From NCBI RefSeq assembly GCF_034421375.1, contig NZ_CP139779.1, positions 992,001 to 1,056,000 on the forward strand: 64,000 nt of DNA, given 5' to 3'. This document shows, one piece after another, positions 51,625 to 60,236 of the stretch; within the stretch, counting starts at the first letter, position 1, and every line of letters starts with the position of its first letter. The position numbers and the translations under genes are program-made. Below the pieces are notes generated by a model, which ran no database searches, was not told where the DNA came from, and saw only the letters and a list, made by a program, of their open reading frames with translations. Source of the stretch: Microbacterium invictum (lineage in GTDB: Bacteria; Actinomycetota; Actinomycetes; Actinomycetales; Microbacteriaceae).

Positions 51625-52878
51625 ATGAAGGTGATGAACAAGCGTGCGCTGGGTCTCAGTGCATTCCTGGTCGGCGGGGCCGTTGTGCTCGCCGGCTGCG
51701 CAGGCGGCGGCGGTGGCGAGAGCTCCGGTGGCGCCGACAGCGGTGGCGACTCCGGTGCCGCCGAGAACACCCTGACCGTCTGGGTCGACGCCGACCGCGA
51801 GCGTGCCCTCCAGGATGTCGCGACCGCCTTCGAAGAGGAGAAGGGCATCGCCGTCGACCTCGTCGTCAAGGAGTACGAGGACATCCAGCAGGACTTCATC
51901 ACGCAGGTGCCGAGCGGTGAGGGCCCCGACATCACCATCGGTGGCCATGACTGGACCGGTGCCTTCGTGCAGGACGGCGTCGTCGCGCCCGTCGAGCTGG
52001 GCGACAAGGCCGCCGAGTTCGAAGAGGTCGCCATCGCCGCAGTCACCTACGACGGCAACACCTACGGCCTGCCCTACGCGATCGAGAACATCGCGCTGGT
52101 CCGCAACGCCGACCTCGTCCCCGAGGCGCCCACCAACTTCGACGACATGATCGCCAAGGGCACCGCGGCCGGCACGCAGTACCCGTTCGTCGTGGGTCTG
52201 AACCCCCAGAACTCCGACCCGTACCACCTGTACCCGTTCCAGACCTCCTTCGGGAACTCGGTCTTCGCGCAGAACGCGGACGGCTCGTACGACGCCGCCA
52301 ACCTCACCATCGGTGACGAGGCCGGTCAGCAGTTCGCCACCTGGCTGGGCCAGCAGGGCGCCGCGGGCGTGTTCAACCTCAACCTCGACGGCGACCTGGC
52401 CAAGGAGGCCTTCAACGCCGGTCAGGCTCCGTTCTTCCTGACGGGCCCGTGGAACATCGCCGACGCGGTGGACGCGGGCGTCAACGTCGCCGTCGACCCG
52501 ATCCCGTCGGCCGGTGGGCAGACCGCTCGTCCGTTCGCGGGCGTGCAGACCTTCTTCCTCAGCTCGCAGTCCGAGAACGCCCTCGCCGCGAACGAGTTCC
52601 TCGTGAACTACATCGCAACTCCCGAGGTCCAGACCGCGCTGTTCGAGGCCGGTGGCCGCGCCCCGGCGCTGACCGAGTCGTTCGAGGCCGCGCAGTCCGA
52701 CCCGATCGTCGCCGGCTTCGCGTCTGTCGGTGCGGAGGCCGTGCCGATGCCCAGCATCCCGCAGATGGGTGCCGTCTGGGATGACTGGGGCACCACCGAG
52801 GTCGCCATCATCCAGGGCTCCGACCCGGTCTCCAGCTGGACGACCATGTCAGAGAACATCCAGGGCAAGATCGGCTGA
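51625..52878 (+). CDS. Maltose/maltodextrin-type ABC transporter substrate-binding lipoprotein
   Basis: A 417-residue binding protein. The signal peptide ends in lipobox LAGC (about Cys25), followed by a Gly/Ser linker. Class-I solute-binding features follow: TLTVWVDADRERALQDVATAFEEEKGI, GEGPDITIGGHDWTGAFVQDGVVAP, YGLPYAIENIALVRN and APFFLTGPWNIADAVDAGVN. These are characteristic of MalE-like proteins. The ATG at 51625 has agagg 9 nt upstream. A 17-bp hairpin separates it from malF. Confidence 0.92.
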   Translation: MKVMNKRALGLSAFLVGGAVVLAGCAGGGGGESSGGADSGGDSGAAENTLTVWVDADRERALQDVATAFEEEKGIAVDLVVKEYEDIQQDFITQVPSGEGPDITIGGHDWTGAFVQDGVVAPVELGDKAAEFEEVAIAAVTYDGNTYGLPYAIENIALVRNADLVPEAPTNFDDMIAKGTAAGTQYPFVVGLNPQNSDPYHLYPFQTSFGNSVFAQNADGSYDAANLTIGDEAGQQFATWLGQQGAAGVFNLNLDGDLAKEAFNAGQAPFFLTGPWNIADAVDAGVNVAVDPIPSAGGQTARPFAGVQTFFLSSQSENALAANEFLVNYIATPEVQTALFEAGGRAPALTESFEAAQSDPIVAGFASVGAEAVPMPSIPQMGAVWDDWGTTEVAIIQGSDPVSSWTTMSENIQGKIG

Positions 52879-52883
52879 TCGCC

Positions 52884-52921
52884 TTCGGCGGGGGTGTCGC
52901 TGACGCGACATCCCCGCCGAA
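52884..52921 (+). terminator. Strong hairpin between the binding-protein gene and malF
   Basis: 17-bp arms (52884-52900 and 52905-52921) around tgac with one G-T wobble. The tail cccctttccccc has few T. It sits within the operon and probably works as a partial terminator or 3' RNA protector, giving more binding protein than permease. Confidence 0.7.
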
Positions 52922-52975
52922 CCCCTTTCCCCCGACAGATCGACCACGAAGTCGATCGTCCGCCTAGGAGCCTCG

Positions 52976-54586
52976 ATGACGATTCCGACCCTCGACACCG
53001 ACCGCGCGTCCGACCGACGCGCCGATCCGGCCACCGAGAAGCGCCGCCGCCGCGCCGCCGCCTTCGCCGACGCCGCCTCGGCGGGCTGGAAGGTGTGGCT
53101 GTTCAAGATCGTCGCCCTCGGCATCGTCGATGCGATGGCGATCTACGCCATCCTCGTCCTGGCCGTGCAGGAGCAGTGGGTCATCGCCGTCGCCATCGCC
53201 GTCGGCGTGGTCATCCTCAACGCGATCTACCTCATCCCCGGGCTCCTCCCGGCGAAGTACCTCGCGCCCGGTCTGGTGTTCCTCTTCATCTTCCAGATCT
53301 TCGTGGTGCTCTACACCGTCTACATCGCGTTCACCAACTACGGATCGGGGCACAACTCCACCAAGGAGGACGCGATCACCTCGCTCCTCCAGCAGTCGCA
53401 GACGCGGGTGGAGGACTCCGCCACCTACCCGGTGCAGATCGCCACGCGCGACGGAGAGTTCTTCCTCGTCGTCGAAGACCCCGACACCGGCGACCTCAGC
53501 GTCGGCGGCACCGAGCAGCCGCTGGAGTCGATCTCCTCGCCCGAGGCGGCCGGCTACGAGGTGCTCGACTTCTCGCAGATCCTCGCCAACCAGGCCGAGA
53601 TCGGCGCCTTGGCCGTGCCCCTCGACGACGACCTCAACGACGGGTACCTCCGCACGACGGACGGCTCCAACGCCTACCTCTTCCAGTCGAGCCTGGAGTG
53701 GGATCCGGTCGCCGACACCATGACCGACACCGAGACCGGCACGGTCTATCGCGACATCGGCACGGGCGCGTTCACCGCGGATGACGGGACCGAGATCCTC
53801 CCCGGCTGGCAGGTCTGGGTCGGAGGTGAGAACTTCGTCCGCGCCGTCACCGAGGAATCCATCCGTGGTCCGTTCATCGCGGTGCTCATCTGGACCTTCG
53901 TCTTCGCCTTCCTCTCGGTGGCCACCACGTTCGTCCTCGGTCTGTTCCTCGCGGTCGTCTTCAACGATCCGAAGATGAAGAGCCGCAAGTACTACCGCGT
54001 CATCCTGATCCTGCCGTACGCGTTCCCGGCGTTCCTGTCCGCGCTGATCTGGGCGGGCATGTTCAACCAGGACTTCGGATTCATCAACCAGGTCCTGCTG
54101 GGCGGAGCATCCATACCCTGGCTCCTCGATCCGATCCTGGCCAAGGTCGCGATCCTCATCGTCAACCTCTGGCTCGGGTTCCCCTACATGTTCCTCGTGT
54201 GCACCGGGGCGCTGCAGTCGATCCCCGACGACATCCAGGAGGCGGGCCGCGTCGACGGCGCGGGGGTGTGGCAGGTCTTCCGCCACATCAAGTTCCCGCT
54301 CCTCCTCGTCTCGGTCGCTCCACTGCTGATCTCGTCGTTCGCGTTCAACTTCAACAACTTCAACATCGTCTACATGCTCACCAACGGCGGGCCCCGATTC
54401 GCCGACGCGTCGATCAACGTCGGTGCCACCGACATCCTGATCTCAATGGTCTACAAGGTGGCCTTCGTCGGGGCGAACCGCGACTACGGGCTCGCGAGCG
54501 CGTTCTCGATCATCATCTTCATCCTGGTCGCGGTGATCTCCTACGTGAGCTTCCGCCAGACCAAGGTCCTCGAGGAGCTGAACTGA
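52976..54586 (+). CDS. malF: Maltose-type ABC permease MalF
   Basis: A 536-residue permease. It has the MalF-type large external P2-like domain (about 120-290) between the early helices, and the EAA loop EAGRVDGAGVWQVFRHIKFP (about 422-441) that contacts the ATPase. The last helices read SVAPLLISSFAFNFNNFNIVYMLT, strongly MalF-like. The N-terminal 30 residues are polar and cytosolic. The malG ATG lies one base after the TGA. Confidence 0.93.
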   Translation: MTIPTLDTDRASDRRADPATEKRRRRAAAFADAASAGWKVWLFKIVALGIVDAMAIYAILVLAVQEQWVIAVAIAVGVVILNAIYLIPGLLPAKYLAPGLVFLFIFQIFVVLYTVYIAFTNYGSGHNSTKEDAITSLLQQSQTRVEDSATYPVQIATRDGEFFLVVEDPDTGDLSVGGTEQPLESISSPEAAGYEVLDFSQILANQAEIGALAVPLDDDLNDGYLRTTDGSNAYLFQSSLEWDPVADTMTDTETGTVYRDIGTGAFTADDGTEILPGWQVWVGGENFVRAVTEESIRGPFIAVLIWTFVFAFLSVATTFVLGLFLAVVFNDPKMKSRKYYRVILILPYAFPAFLSALIWAGMFNQDFGFINQVLLGGASIPWLLDPILAKVAILIVNLWLGFPYMFLVCTGALQSIPDDIQEAGRVDGAGVWQVFRHIKFPLLLVSVAPLLISSFAFNFNNFNIVYMLTNGGPRFADASINVGATDILISMVYKVAFVGANRDYGLASAFSIIIFILVAVISYVSFRQTKVLEELN

Positions 54587-54587
54587 G

Positions 54588-55556
54588 ATGGCCCTGAACT
54601 CCAACCCGCTCACCTCGCAGCCCGCGCCGGCACTGGCCGAGGCGCTCGCCGACGATAAGCGGGGTGCCGCTGCCGCGCAGAAGTCCGCCCCCGCGCCCCG
54701 ACGACCGTTCGGTCGCTGGTTCCGCGAGACAGGCTGGCGCCACATCATCGGCATCGTGATGCTGCTGTTCTGCGCCTTCCCGCTGGCGTACGTGCTCTCG
54801 GCATCGCTCAATCCCGGCGGCACGCTGCTCACCGCCAACAGCCTCTTCTCGACGTTCGACCTGGGTGCATACGTCCGGCTGTTCGAGAACCCGTCGCAGC
54901 CCTACGGCGCCTGGTTCGTCAACACCCTCGTGATCGGTCTCGCCACCGCCTTCGGCACGGTGCTGCTCGGGGCGCTGGCCGCGTATGCGTTCTCGCGCAT
55001 GCGCTTCACCGGTCGCCGGTTCGGCCTGCTGACGCTGCTGCTGGTGCAGATGTTCCCGCAGCTGCTGGCGTTCGTGGCGATCTTCCTGCTGATGTCGGCG
55101 ATCGCCGACATCTTCCCCGCTCTGGGGCTCAACTCTCAGCTCGGGCTGATCATGGTCTACCTCGGCGGCGCGCTCGGCGTGAACACGTACCTCATGTACG
55201 GGTTCTTCAACACCGTGCCGGCCTCGATCGACGAGGCGGCCAAGATCGACGGCGCCGGTCATGCGCGCATCTTCTTCACGATCATCCTGCGTCTGGTCGC
55301 GCCGATCCTGGCCGTGGTCGGGCTGCTGTCGTTCCTCGCGACGACGAACGACTTCGTCATCGCCTCGGTGGTGCTCTCGGACCCCGACAAGCAGACGCTC
55401 GCCGTCGGTCTCTACCAGTTCGTCTCGCAGGAGACCGCGCGCAACTGGAGCGTGTTCGCCGCCGGCGCCGTGCTGGCCGCGGTCATCCCCGTCGCCCTGT
55501 TCCTCGCGCTGCAGCGCTTCATCGTCGGCGGCCTCACCGCCGGCAGTGTGAAGTGA
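54588..55556 (+). CDS. malG: Maltose-type ABC permease MalG
   Basis: A 322-residue permease with six helices and a polar N-terminal tail (about 1-45). The EAA loop DEAAKIDGAGHARIFFTIIL is at about 214-233, and the MalG-like terminal region ALFLALQRFIVGGLTAGSVK is present. Partner of MalF. No ATP-binding gene is nearby; as in many actinobacteria a shared MsiK-type ATPase elsewhere is likely (inference). Confidence 0.93.
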   Translation: MALNSNPLTSQPAPALAEALADDKRGAAAAQKSAPAPRRPFGRWFRETGWRHIIGIVMLLFCAFPLAYVLSASLNPGGTLLTANSLFSTFDLGAYVRLFENPSQPYGAWFVNTLVIGLATAFGTVLLGALAAYAFSRMRFTGRRFGLLTLLLVQMFPQLLAFVAIFLLMSAIADIFPALGLNSQLGLIMVYLGGALGVNTYLMYGFFNTVPASIDEAAKIDGAGHARIFFTIILRLVAPILAVVGLLSFLATTNDFVIASVVLSDPDKQTLAVGLYQFVSQETARNWSVFAAGAVLAAVIPVALFLALQRFIVGGLTAGSVK

Positions 55557-55560
55557 CCGG

Positions 55561-56355
55561 ATGAGGGCACCCGCCGATTCGACCGGATTCGCCGCGCGCA
55601 GCCGCGGCCTCGCCGCCGGAGTCGAGGCGCACGACGGCCTGATCGGTCTCGTGCTCCTCGGGTCGGCGTCGGACGAGGCGGCCCACCGCCGCGACGAGTG
55701 GTCGGATCACGACTTCTTCGCCCTGATCGCCGACGGCCGCGGTCCCGAGGTGCGGCCCGATCTGTCGTGGCTGCCCGAGCAGGAGGGTCTCGCCGTCACC
55801 GCCCGCGAGGGCGAGATCGGCTTCGTCGCCGTGTACGACGACGGGCACGTGTTCGAGTTCGCCCTCTCTGAGGCCGCGGAACTCGACGGCGCTGTCGCGG
55901 GCGAGGCGACGGTGGTCGTCGACGACGATCGGGCCACGACGGCGGGGCTCATCGCGCGCGCCCGCGCGAACGCGATGGCGCGTGACCGGTTCGATCCCGT
56001 CAACGACGCCGCGCTGGTCTTCGTCAAGCTGCTACTCGGCACGGGTCGCGCGCGTCGGGGCGAGAGCATCAACGCGGGGCAGTTCGTGCGCGGTGCCGCG
56101 GTCATCCATCTCGTCCGCGCGATCCGCGGCCGGTTCGACGGCCGCTCCACCGCGCGCCGCGACATCATCGATCCGCTCCGCCGTTTCGAGCGCGACTTCC
56201 CCGAGTGGGGCCCCCGCATCGAAGAGGCGGTTTCCGCGCCCGTGCAGGACGCCGCCCGAGCACTGTACGGCCTCGCCCGCGAGGCGCTCGAGCCGGGGTG
56301 GGACGCGTTCCCGACCCGCGCGGCGGACGCGGTGGCGCGCCGGCTCGGCTTCTGA
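55561..56355 (+). CDS. Nucleotidyltransferase-fold protein
   Basis: A 264-residue protein. VLLGSASDEAAHRRDEWSDHDFFALI near 30-55 fits the Pol-beta nucleotidyltransferase motif (Gly-Ser, then Asp-x-Asp). Helical C-terminal regions follow, as in aminoglycoside adenylyltransferase-like proteins. A third catalytic acid may be Glu/Asp in VFEFALSEAAEL. It starts 4 bp after malG, so it is probably co-transcribed, yet no link to sugar uptake is obvious. Substrate unknown. Confidence 0.7.
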   Translation: MRAPADSTGFAARSRGLAAGVEAHDGLIGLVLLGSASDEAAHRRDEWSDHDFFALIADGRGPEVRPDLSWLPEQEGLAVTAREGEIGFVAVYDDGHVFEFALSEAAELDGAVAGEATVVVDDDRATTAGLIARARANAMARDRFDPVNDAALVFVKLLLGTGRARRGESINAGQFVRGAAVIHLVRAIRGRFDGRSTARRDIIDPLRRFERDFPEWGPRIEEAVSAPVQDAARALYGLAREALEPGWDAFPTRAADAVARRLGF

Positions 56356-56361
56356 GGTCGC

Positions 56362-57207
56362 TCAGTCCGCGGCGACGACCCGCCAGCGGAAGGTGTTGTG
56401 GAGCAGGTAGTACCCGTCGGGCTGCCGGAACGGCTCCGCCGCCTCCGAGATGACGGGGGAGAGCTCGTCGATGGTCGCCTCGTCCTCGCCGAGCAGCACG
56501 GTCGCGGCGAGCTCGCCGACGTCCGCGGCGCGCACGGTCACCTCGACCTGGCCATCCGCGACCGGTCGGAAGCCGGCCGCGCGCAGCGCGAGATCGAGAG
56601 CGGACGGATGCGGGGGCGCGCCGGATTCGGTGGTGGCGCGGGTCTGCGGGTCTGCCTCGGACGTGCCGGCATCCCGGACCGCGTCGGGGTCGAGCGCCGC
56701 GTCGAGGGCGCGTTCGATGATCGCCACGTCGTTCGGCCCGGTGTCACCCCACTCCGCGATGCCGAGGAGGCCACCCGGGCGCAGGACGCGCGCGCACTCC
56801 CGGACGGCGGCGGCGAGGTCGTCCGTCAGGTGCAGCACCGTGACGGCGGTCACCACGTCGAAGGTGTCGTCGGCGAAGGGGAGCGCCGCGACATCCGCTC
56901 TTCGCGCCTGGCCGTGCCGCACCGCGAGCGCCACCATCGCCGGTGAGGAGTCGATGCCGATCGCCCGTGCCCCGACAGCGGTGAGCTCGGGCAGGAACTC
57001 GCCCGACCCGCAGCCGACGTCGAGCACCCGCGTGCCCGGTGCGACGGCGCAGGCGGTGAGGAGCGCCCGCCTGGCCGGTGCCGACACCTGGCCCCATCTC
57101 GCAGCCCAGCCCGCCGCGAGGGCGGACCATTCGTCGTCGGCCTCGGCAGGAGAGTCGTCCCGGGCGTCGGCGCCTCGGTCCGGGCGTTCCCGGGGGTCGT
57201 CGTCCAT
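56362..57207 (-). CDS. Class I SAM-dependent methyltransferase
   Basis: A 281-residue methyltransferase. GTRVLDVGCGSGEFLPEL near 60-77 is motif I, ARRADVAALPFADDTFDVVTAVTVLHLTDD near 100-129 covers motifs II and III, and VLRPGGLLGIAEWGD near 143-157 is post-III. The first 30 residues are Asp/Arg-rich and probably disordered. A GTG directly before the ATG (57208-57210) follows TAGGGT by 7 nt, so the true start could be that GTG. Substrate unknown. Confidence 0.85.
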   Translation of the reverse strand: MDDDPRERPDRGADARDDSPAEADDEWSALAAGWAARWGQVSAPARRALLTACAVAPGTRVLDVGCGSGEFLPELTAVGARAIGIDSSPAMVALAVRHGQARRADVAALPFADDTFDVVTAVTVLHLTDDLAAAVRECARVLRPGGLLGIAEWGDTGPNDVAIIERALDAALDPDAVRDAGTSEADPQTRATTESGAPPHPSALDLALRAAGFRPVADGQVEVTVRAADVGELAATVLLGEDEATIDELSPVISEAAEPFRQPDGYYLLHNTFRWRVVAAD

Positions 57208-57322
57208 CACGGGGGCCACCCTATCCGTCGCGACCCGGCGGTTTCCGTCGCACCCTCGTCGAAGGGGCCGCGAATCCTGACAGGTCGCGCGGTCCGGCCT
57301 CCCGCGAGCTGCCGGTCGCGCA

Positions 57323-57383
57323 CGCGACCCGTCAGAAAGTGCGGTCGAGAAGCGCCGCGGGCCGCGTTTTCTGACGGGTCGCG
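57323..57383. repeat. Palindromic extragenic element, copy C
   Basis: 24-bp arms (cgcgacccgtcagaaagtgc on the left; ttttctgacgggtcgcg ending the right) with only G-T-type differences around a 13-nt centre. It is the most perfect of the three copies. It lies in the 299-bp gap between the methyltransferase and FBP genes; the rest of that gap shows nothing else definite. Confidence 0.8.
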
Positions 57384-57506
57384 ACGCGGCAGCGCGCGGG
57401 GGTACGTCCGCGATCGCGCCGCGCTCCGCGGCGACCGCGACGAGCACGCCGCCCCGCCGGCGGGGAGAGGTTCGTAGACTGTCCCGAGACCAGGCGAGGA
57501 GAGTGC

Positions 57507-58007
57507 ATGAGCCCGCTGACCGAGGACGACGTCCGCACGTCGTTCGTGAACGCCCGTCCGGAAGAGCTGCAGGTGATGGCCCTGCCCAACGACTTCGTGC
57601 TGACCGACTGGGATCACCTCGACTTCCTCGCATGGCGCGACCCCCGCACCCGGGGGCGCGCGTACGTGATCGCCGAGGTCGACGGCGAACCCGTCGGCGT
57701 GCTGCTGCGCGCCGCCGAGGGCAGCTCGTCGGCGCGCTCGGCGATGTGCAATCTCTGCCACACCATGCAACCCGCCGATCAGGTCGCCCTGTTCACCGCC
57801 CGGAAGGCCGGCGAAGCCGGTCGCAACGGCGACAGTGTCGGCACCTACATGTGCGCCGACCTGTCGTGCCATGAGAACGTGCGGCTCGCGGCCCCGCTCG
57901 CGCCGAGTGAGATCCGTGCGAGCGTCGACCGGCGCATCGACGGTACGCGCCGCCGGACCGAGGCATTCGTCGAGAGCGTCGCCCAGCACGCGCGGAGCCG
58001 GTCGTGA
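57507..58007 (+). CDS. FBP-domain (FusB/EF-G-binding type) zinc protein
   Basis: A 166-residue protein. It has an N-terminal helical part (VRTSFVNARPEELQVMALP) and a C-terminal treble-clef zinc finger with four cysteines: Cys81 and Cys84 in MCNLCHTMQ, and Cys116 and Cys121 in YMCADLSCHENVR. This matches the FBP domain of actinobacterial proteins related to FusB, which binds EF-G and frees stalled ribosomes. Ribosome rescue or fusidic acid tolerance is possible but inferred. gaggag lies upstream of the ATG. It overlaps the kinase gene by 4 bp. Confidence 0.88.
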   Translation: MSPLTEDDVRTSFVNARPEELQVMALPNDFVLTDWDHLDFLAWRDPRTRGRAYVIAEVDGEPVGVLLRAAEGSSSARSAMCNLCHTMQPADQVALFTARKAGEAGRNGDSVGTYMCADLSCHENVRLAAPLAPSEIRASVDRRIDGTRRRTEAFVESVAQHARSRS

Positions 58008-58918
58008 GCCGCGCCGTCGTCATCGGCGACGCCCTCATCGACGAGCTGCGCGACGACCACGGCGTCCGCGAGTTCGTCGGCGGCGCCGCCCTGAACGTCG
58101 CCGTGGGCCTCGCGCGCCTCGGGGTCCCCGCGACCCTCATCGCCATGGTCGGCGACGACGAGGCCGGTGTCCGCATCCGGTCGTACCTCGCCGACTTCGG
58201 CGTGGAGCTCCTGGCCACCCCGTCGCCCCGCGGCTCGTCGCGCGCGGTCAGCACGCGCAGCGGAGGAGGCGAGCCGACCTACGTGTTCAACGATGCCGCC
58301 CAGCACCGTGCGGTGCAGTTCGGCGAGGCCGAGCAGGCAGCCCTCGACGCGGCATCCGTCATCGCCATCAGCTGCTTCCCCTTCGACGACGTCGCCCAGA
58401 CGCTGGCGCTGTCGCAGGCCGTGCACGCCTCGAGTGCGCCGCTCGCGATCGACGTCAACCCGCGCGAGGGGATGATGCACGATCGGGCGGAGTTCGTCCG
58501 CGGGTTCGAGCAGCTCGCCGCGGGCGCGGCGCTGGTGAAGATCGGCGAAGACGACAGCGAGCTGCTCTACGGAGAGCCCCTCGACGCCCTGCGCGCGCGC
58601 CTGATCGACGCGGGGTCCGCCGCGGTGCTCGCCACCCAGGGGAGCGCCGGTGCCACGATCGAGGCGGGATCGGATGTCGTCACCCGTCCGATCTCGGACC
58701 TTCCCGGTCGCATCATCGACACCATGGGGGCGGGCGACGCCGCGTTCGCGACGGTGATCGCATCGATGATCGACGGTGTGCCCGCCGATGCCGAGGCGTG
58801 GGGCGAGGCGCTGCAGAGGGCGATGGATGTCGCGGCCGCGACCTGCCGCTTCGAGGGCGCGCTCCTGCGTCTGCCCTCGGCGTTGACCGAGCCCGACCTG
58901 GATCGCCTCGGCACCTGA
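58004..58918 (+). CDS. PfkB-family carbohydrate kinase
   Basis: A 304-residue ribokinase-like enzyme. The substrate-side motif is FVGGAALNVAVGLARLGVPATLI (about 24-46). The ATP/anion-hole motif is IDTMGAGDAAFATVIASM (about 240-257), with Asp as catalytic base. Fructose, ribose or another sugar could be the substrate. GTG start inside the end of the FBP gene (GTGA overlap). Confidence 0.9.
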   Translation: MSRAVVIGDALIDELRDDHGVREFVGGAALNVAVGLARLGVPATLIAMVGDDEAGVRIRSYLADFGVELLATPSPRGSSRAVSTRSGGGEPTYVFNDAAQHRAVQFGEAEQAALDAASVIAISCFPFDDVAQTLALSQAVHASSAPLAIDVNPREGMMHDRAEFVRGFEQLAAGAALVKIGEDDSELLYGEPLDALRARLIDAGSAAVLATQGSAGATIEAGSDVVTRPISDLPGRIIDTMGAGDAAFATVIASMIDGVPADAEAWGEALQRAMDVAAATCRFEGALLRLPSALTEPDLDRLGT

Positions 58919-59024
58919 GGGTCTCACCGCGGCATCCGGCCTGGATTTTTTCGACGCCCGCCGGGGGTCTAGACTTGTTTCTCGCGCCTCCGGTCGACTG
59001 CACAAGCCGGGCGGGTGCGCACTT

Positions 59025-59106
59025 GGCGAGTTACCCAAGCGGCCAAAGGGATCTGACTGTAAATCAGCCGGCGTAGCCTTCGGGGGTTCGAATCCCTCAC
59101 TCGCCA
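59025..59106 (+). tRNA. tRNA-Tyr (anticodon GTA)
   Basis: An 82-nt class II tRNA. The 7-bp acceptor is ggcgagt/actcgcc with discriminator A. The anticodon loop is ctgactgtaaatcag with GTA. A long variable arm (ccggcgtagccttcgg) and T-loop ttcgaat follow. CCA is not encoded. A TAGACT element at 58970-58975 may be its -10, putting the start near 58982. The 3' portion from 59055 is the left attachment repeat of the island downstream. Confidence 0.95.
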
Positions 59107-59107
59107 C
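59055..59107 (+). repeat. attL: tRNA-Tyr 3' portion, left copy of 53-bp direct repeat
   Basis: Runs from the anticodon stem (gactgtaaatcag) to one base past the discriminator. 52 of 53 bases match 63033-63085. Confidence 0.93.
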
Positions 59108-59140
59108 GTCCGCGAAATGTCGCGGCTGGACAGACGAAAG

Positions 59141-59172
59141 CCCCTACCGGACTACGACCCGGTAGGGGTTTT
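59141..59172 (+). terminator. Terminator after tRNA-Tyr, carried by the island
   Basis: cccctaccgg (59141-59150) pairs with ccggtagggg (59159-59168) around an 8-nt loop, followed by tttt. A classic intrinsic terminator. Confidence 0.9.
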
Positions 59173-59230
59173 CTCTCACAGAACGCTCACGAGCGGCCCG
59201 GATTCGACGGCTACGACCCCGCCGAATCGC

Positions 59231-60118
59231 TCACACCGCGCGTGCTCGCGCCATGATCTCGGCGGCATTCGCGATGCCCTCCGCGCCCCTCTCGGGGAAG
59301 TACGTTCCGAGATATACATTCAGCGTGTGACCGAGCCACGCAGCACCCGCTGAGGGCGCAACGCCGATCGCATCGAATCACGCGGCGAGGCTGTGACGCA
59401 GCGCATGCAGACGGATCGGCGGGAGCCCCGCCTCGGCGCTGAGTCTCCGGAACCGCTCGCTGTATCGCTCCGGGTGTTCCGGGCGTCCAATAGCGTCAAC
59501 GATGACGTAGCCCGAATCGACCCACGCGCCCCCGGCCCTGAGCCTATCCGCCGCCTGGGCCGCTCGCAGTGACCGAAGTGCGGCGATCGTGCCAGGCTCC
59601 ACCTGCTCGATGGGGAGCGTTCGATGTCGGGCGGCGCTCTTGGGCTCATCCACCGCGGTCGCCCCGCCCTGGAGCGCGACCCTGCCGCGTTCGACCCTTA
59701 CAAGCCCGCGGGCCATGTCCACGTCATCCCACATCAGCCCGTGAAGATCGGCCCGTGTCATCCCGGCAAGGCTGAGACGGAACAGGCCCGCCAGAGCGTC
59801 AGAGTCCGACACCCCGCGGAACCGGTCCACCTGCGCCCGCGTCCAGTAGTGGGCATCGCCACTCACCTTCGGAGCCTGCCGCGGGGGCTTTGCGAACCGC
59901 ACGGGGTTGGCTTGGATGGGCTCCAGGACCTCACTTAGCGAGTTGAGCGCGTCGATCAGTCCCCCGATCAGCAGATGCCCACTGAAGCCTTTCAGCCGGT
60001 CGAGCGCCGCAAATGCTCGCGCCGCTTCGCCTTTCTGCAGGGGTCGCTTCTGTTCAAAGCGTGTTTGCCCCGTTGGCGTCAGCAGCGAGCCCAGCACCCA
60101 GTCGTCTTCCTGCTCCAC
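59231..60118 (-). pseudogene. Tyrosine recombinase (integrase), interrupted by in-frame TGA
   Basis: Site-specific integrase of the island. The GTG at 60116-60118 has GGGAGG 5 nt upstream. 246 residues follow, with the catalytic Arg region (LSLAGMTRADLHGLMWDDVD) and HxxR in LHALRHSLAA. A TGA codon then interrupts it (59378-59380, read on the minus strand). The same frame continues with FDAIGVAPSAGAAWLGHTLN and YLGTYFPERG, which supply the WLGH His and the Tyr nucleophile, to a final TGA at 59231. TGG to TGA is the simplest cause. The truncated product would lack the nucleophile and be inactive. The N-terminal arm domain is short for the family. Confidence 0.88.
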
Positions 60119-60236
60119 TCAGACCTCCCAGAGCCCAGACTCCAGCATGCTTGAGACATTGCTCCACTCCGGTACTCCCGAAGGATGGACACCTCGGCAG
60201 TTGCCGGACTCAAGATGTTCCGTGCAGGGTGGGCAC

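Noticed and set aside
57208..57322. Additional gene or RNA between the methyltransferase and copy C palindrome
   Set aside because: Only short frames without ribosome sites; a cctgacaggtcgcg segment recalls the palindrome arm but does not form a full copy.
59378..59380. TGA in the integrase as selenocysteine
   Set aside because: No SECIS-like hairpin is evident and tyrosine recombinases do not contain selenocysteine; TGG to TGA is simpler.
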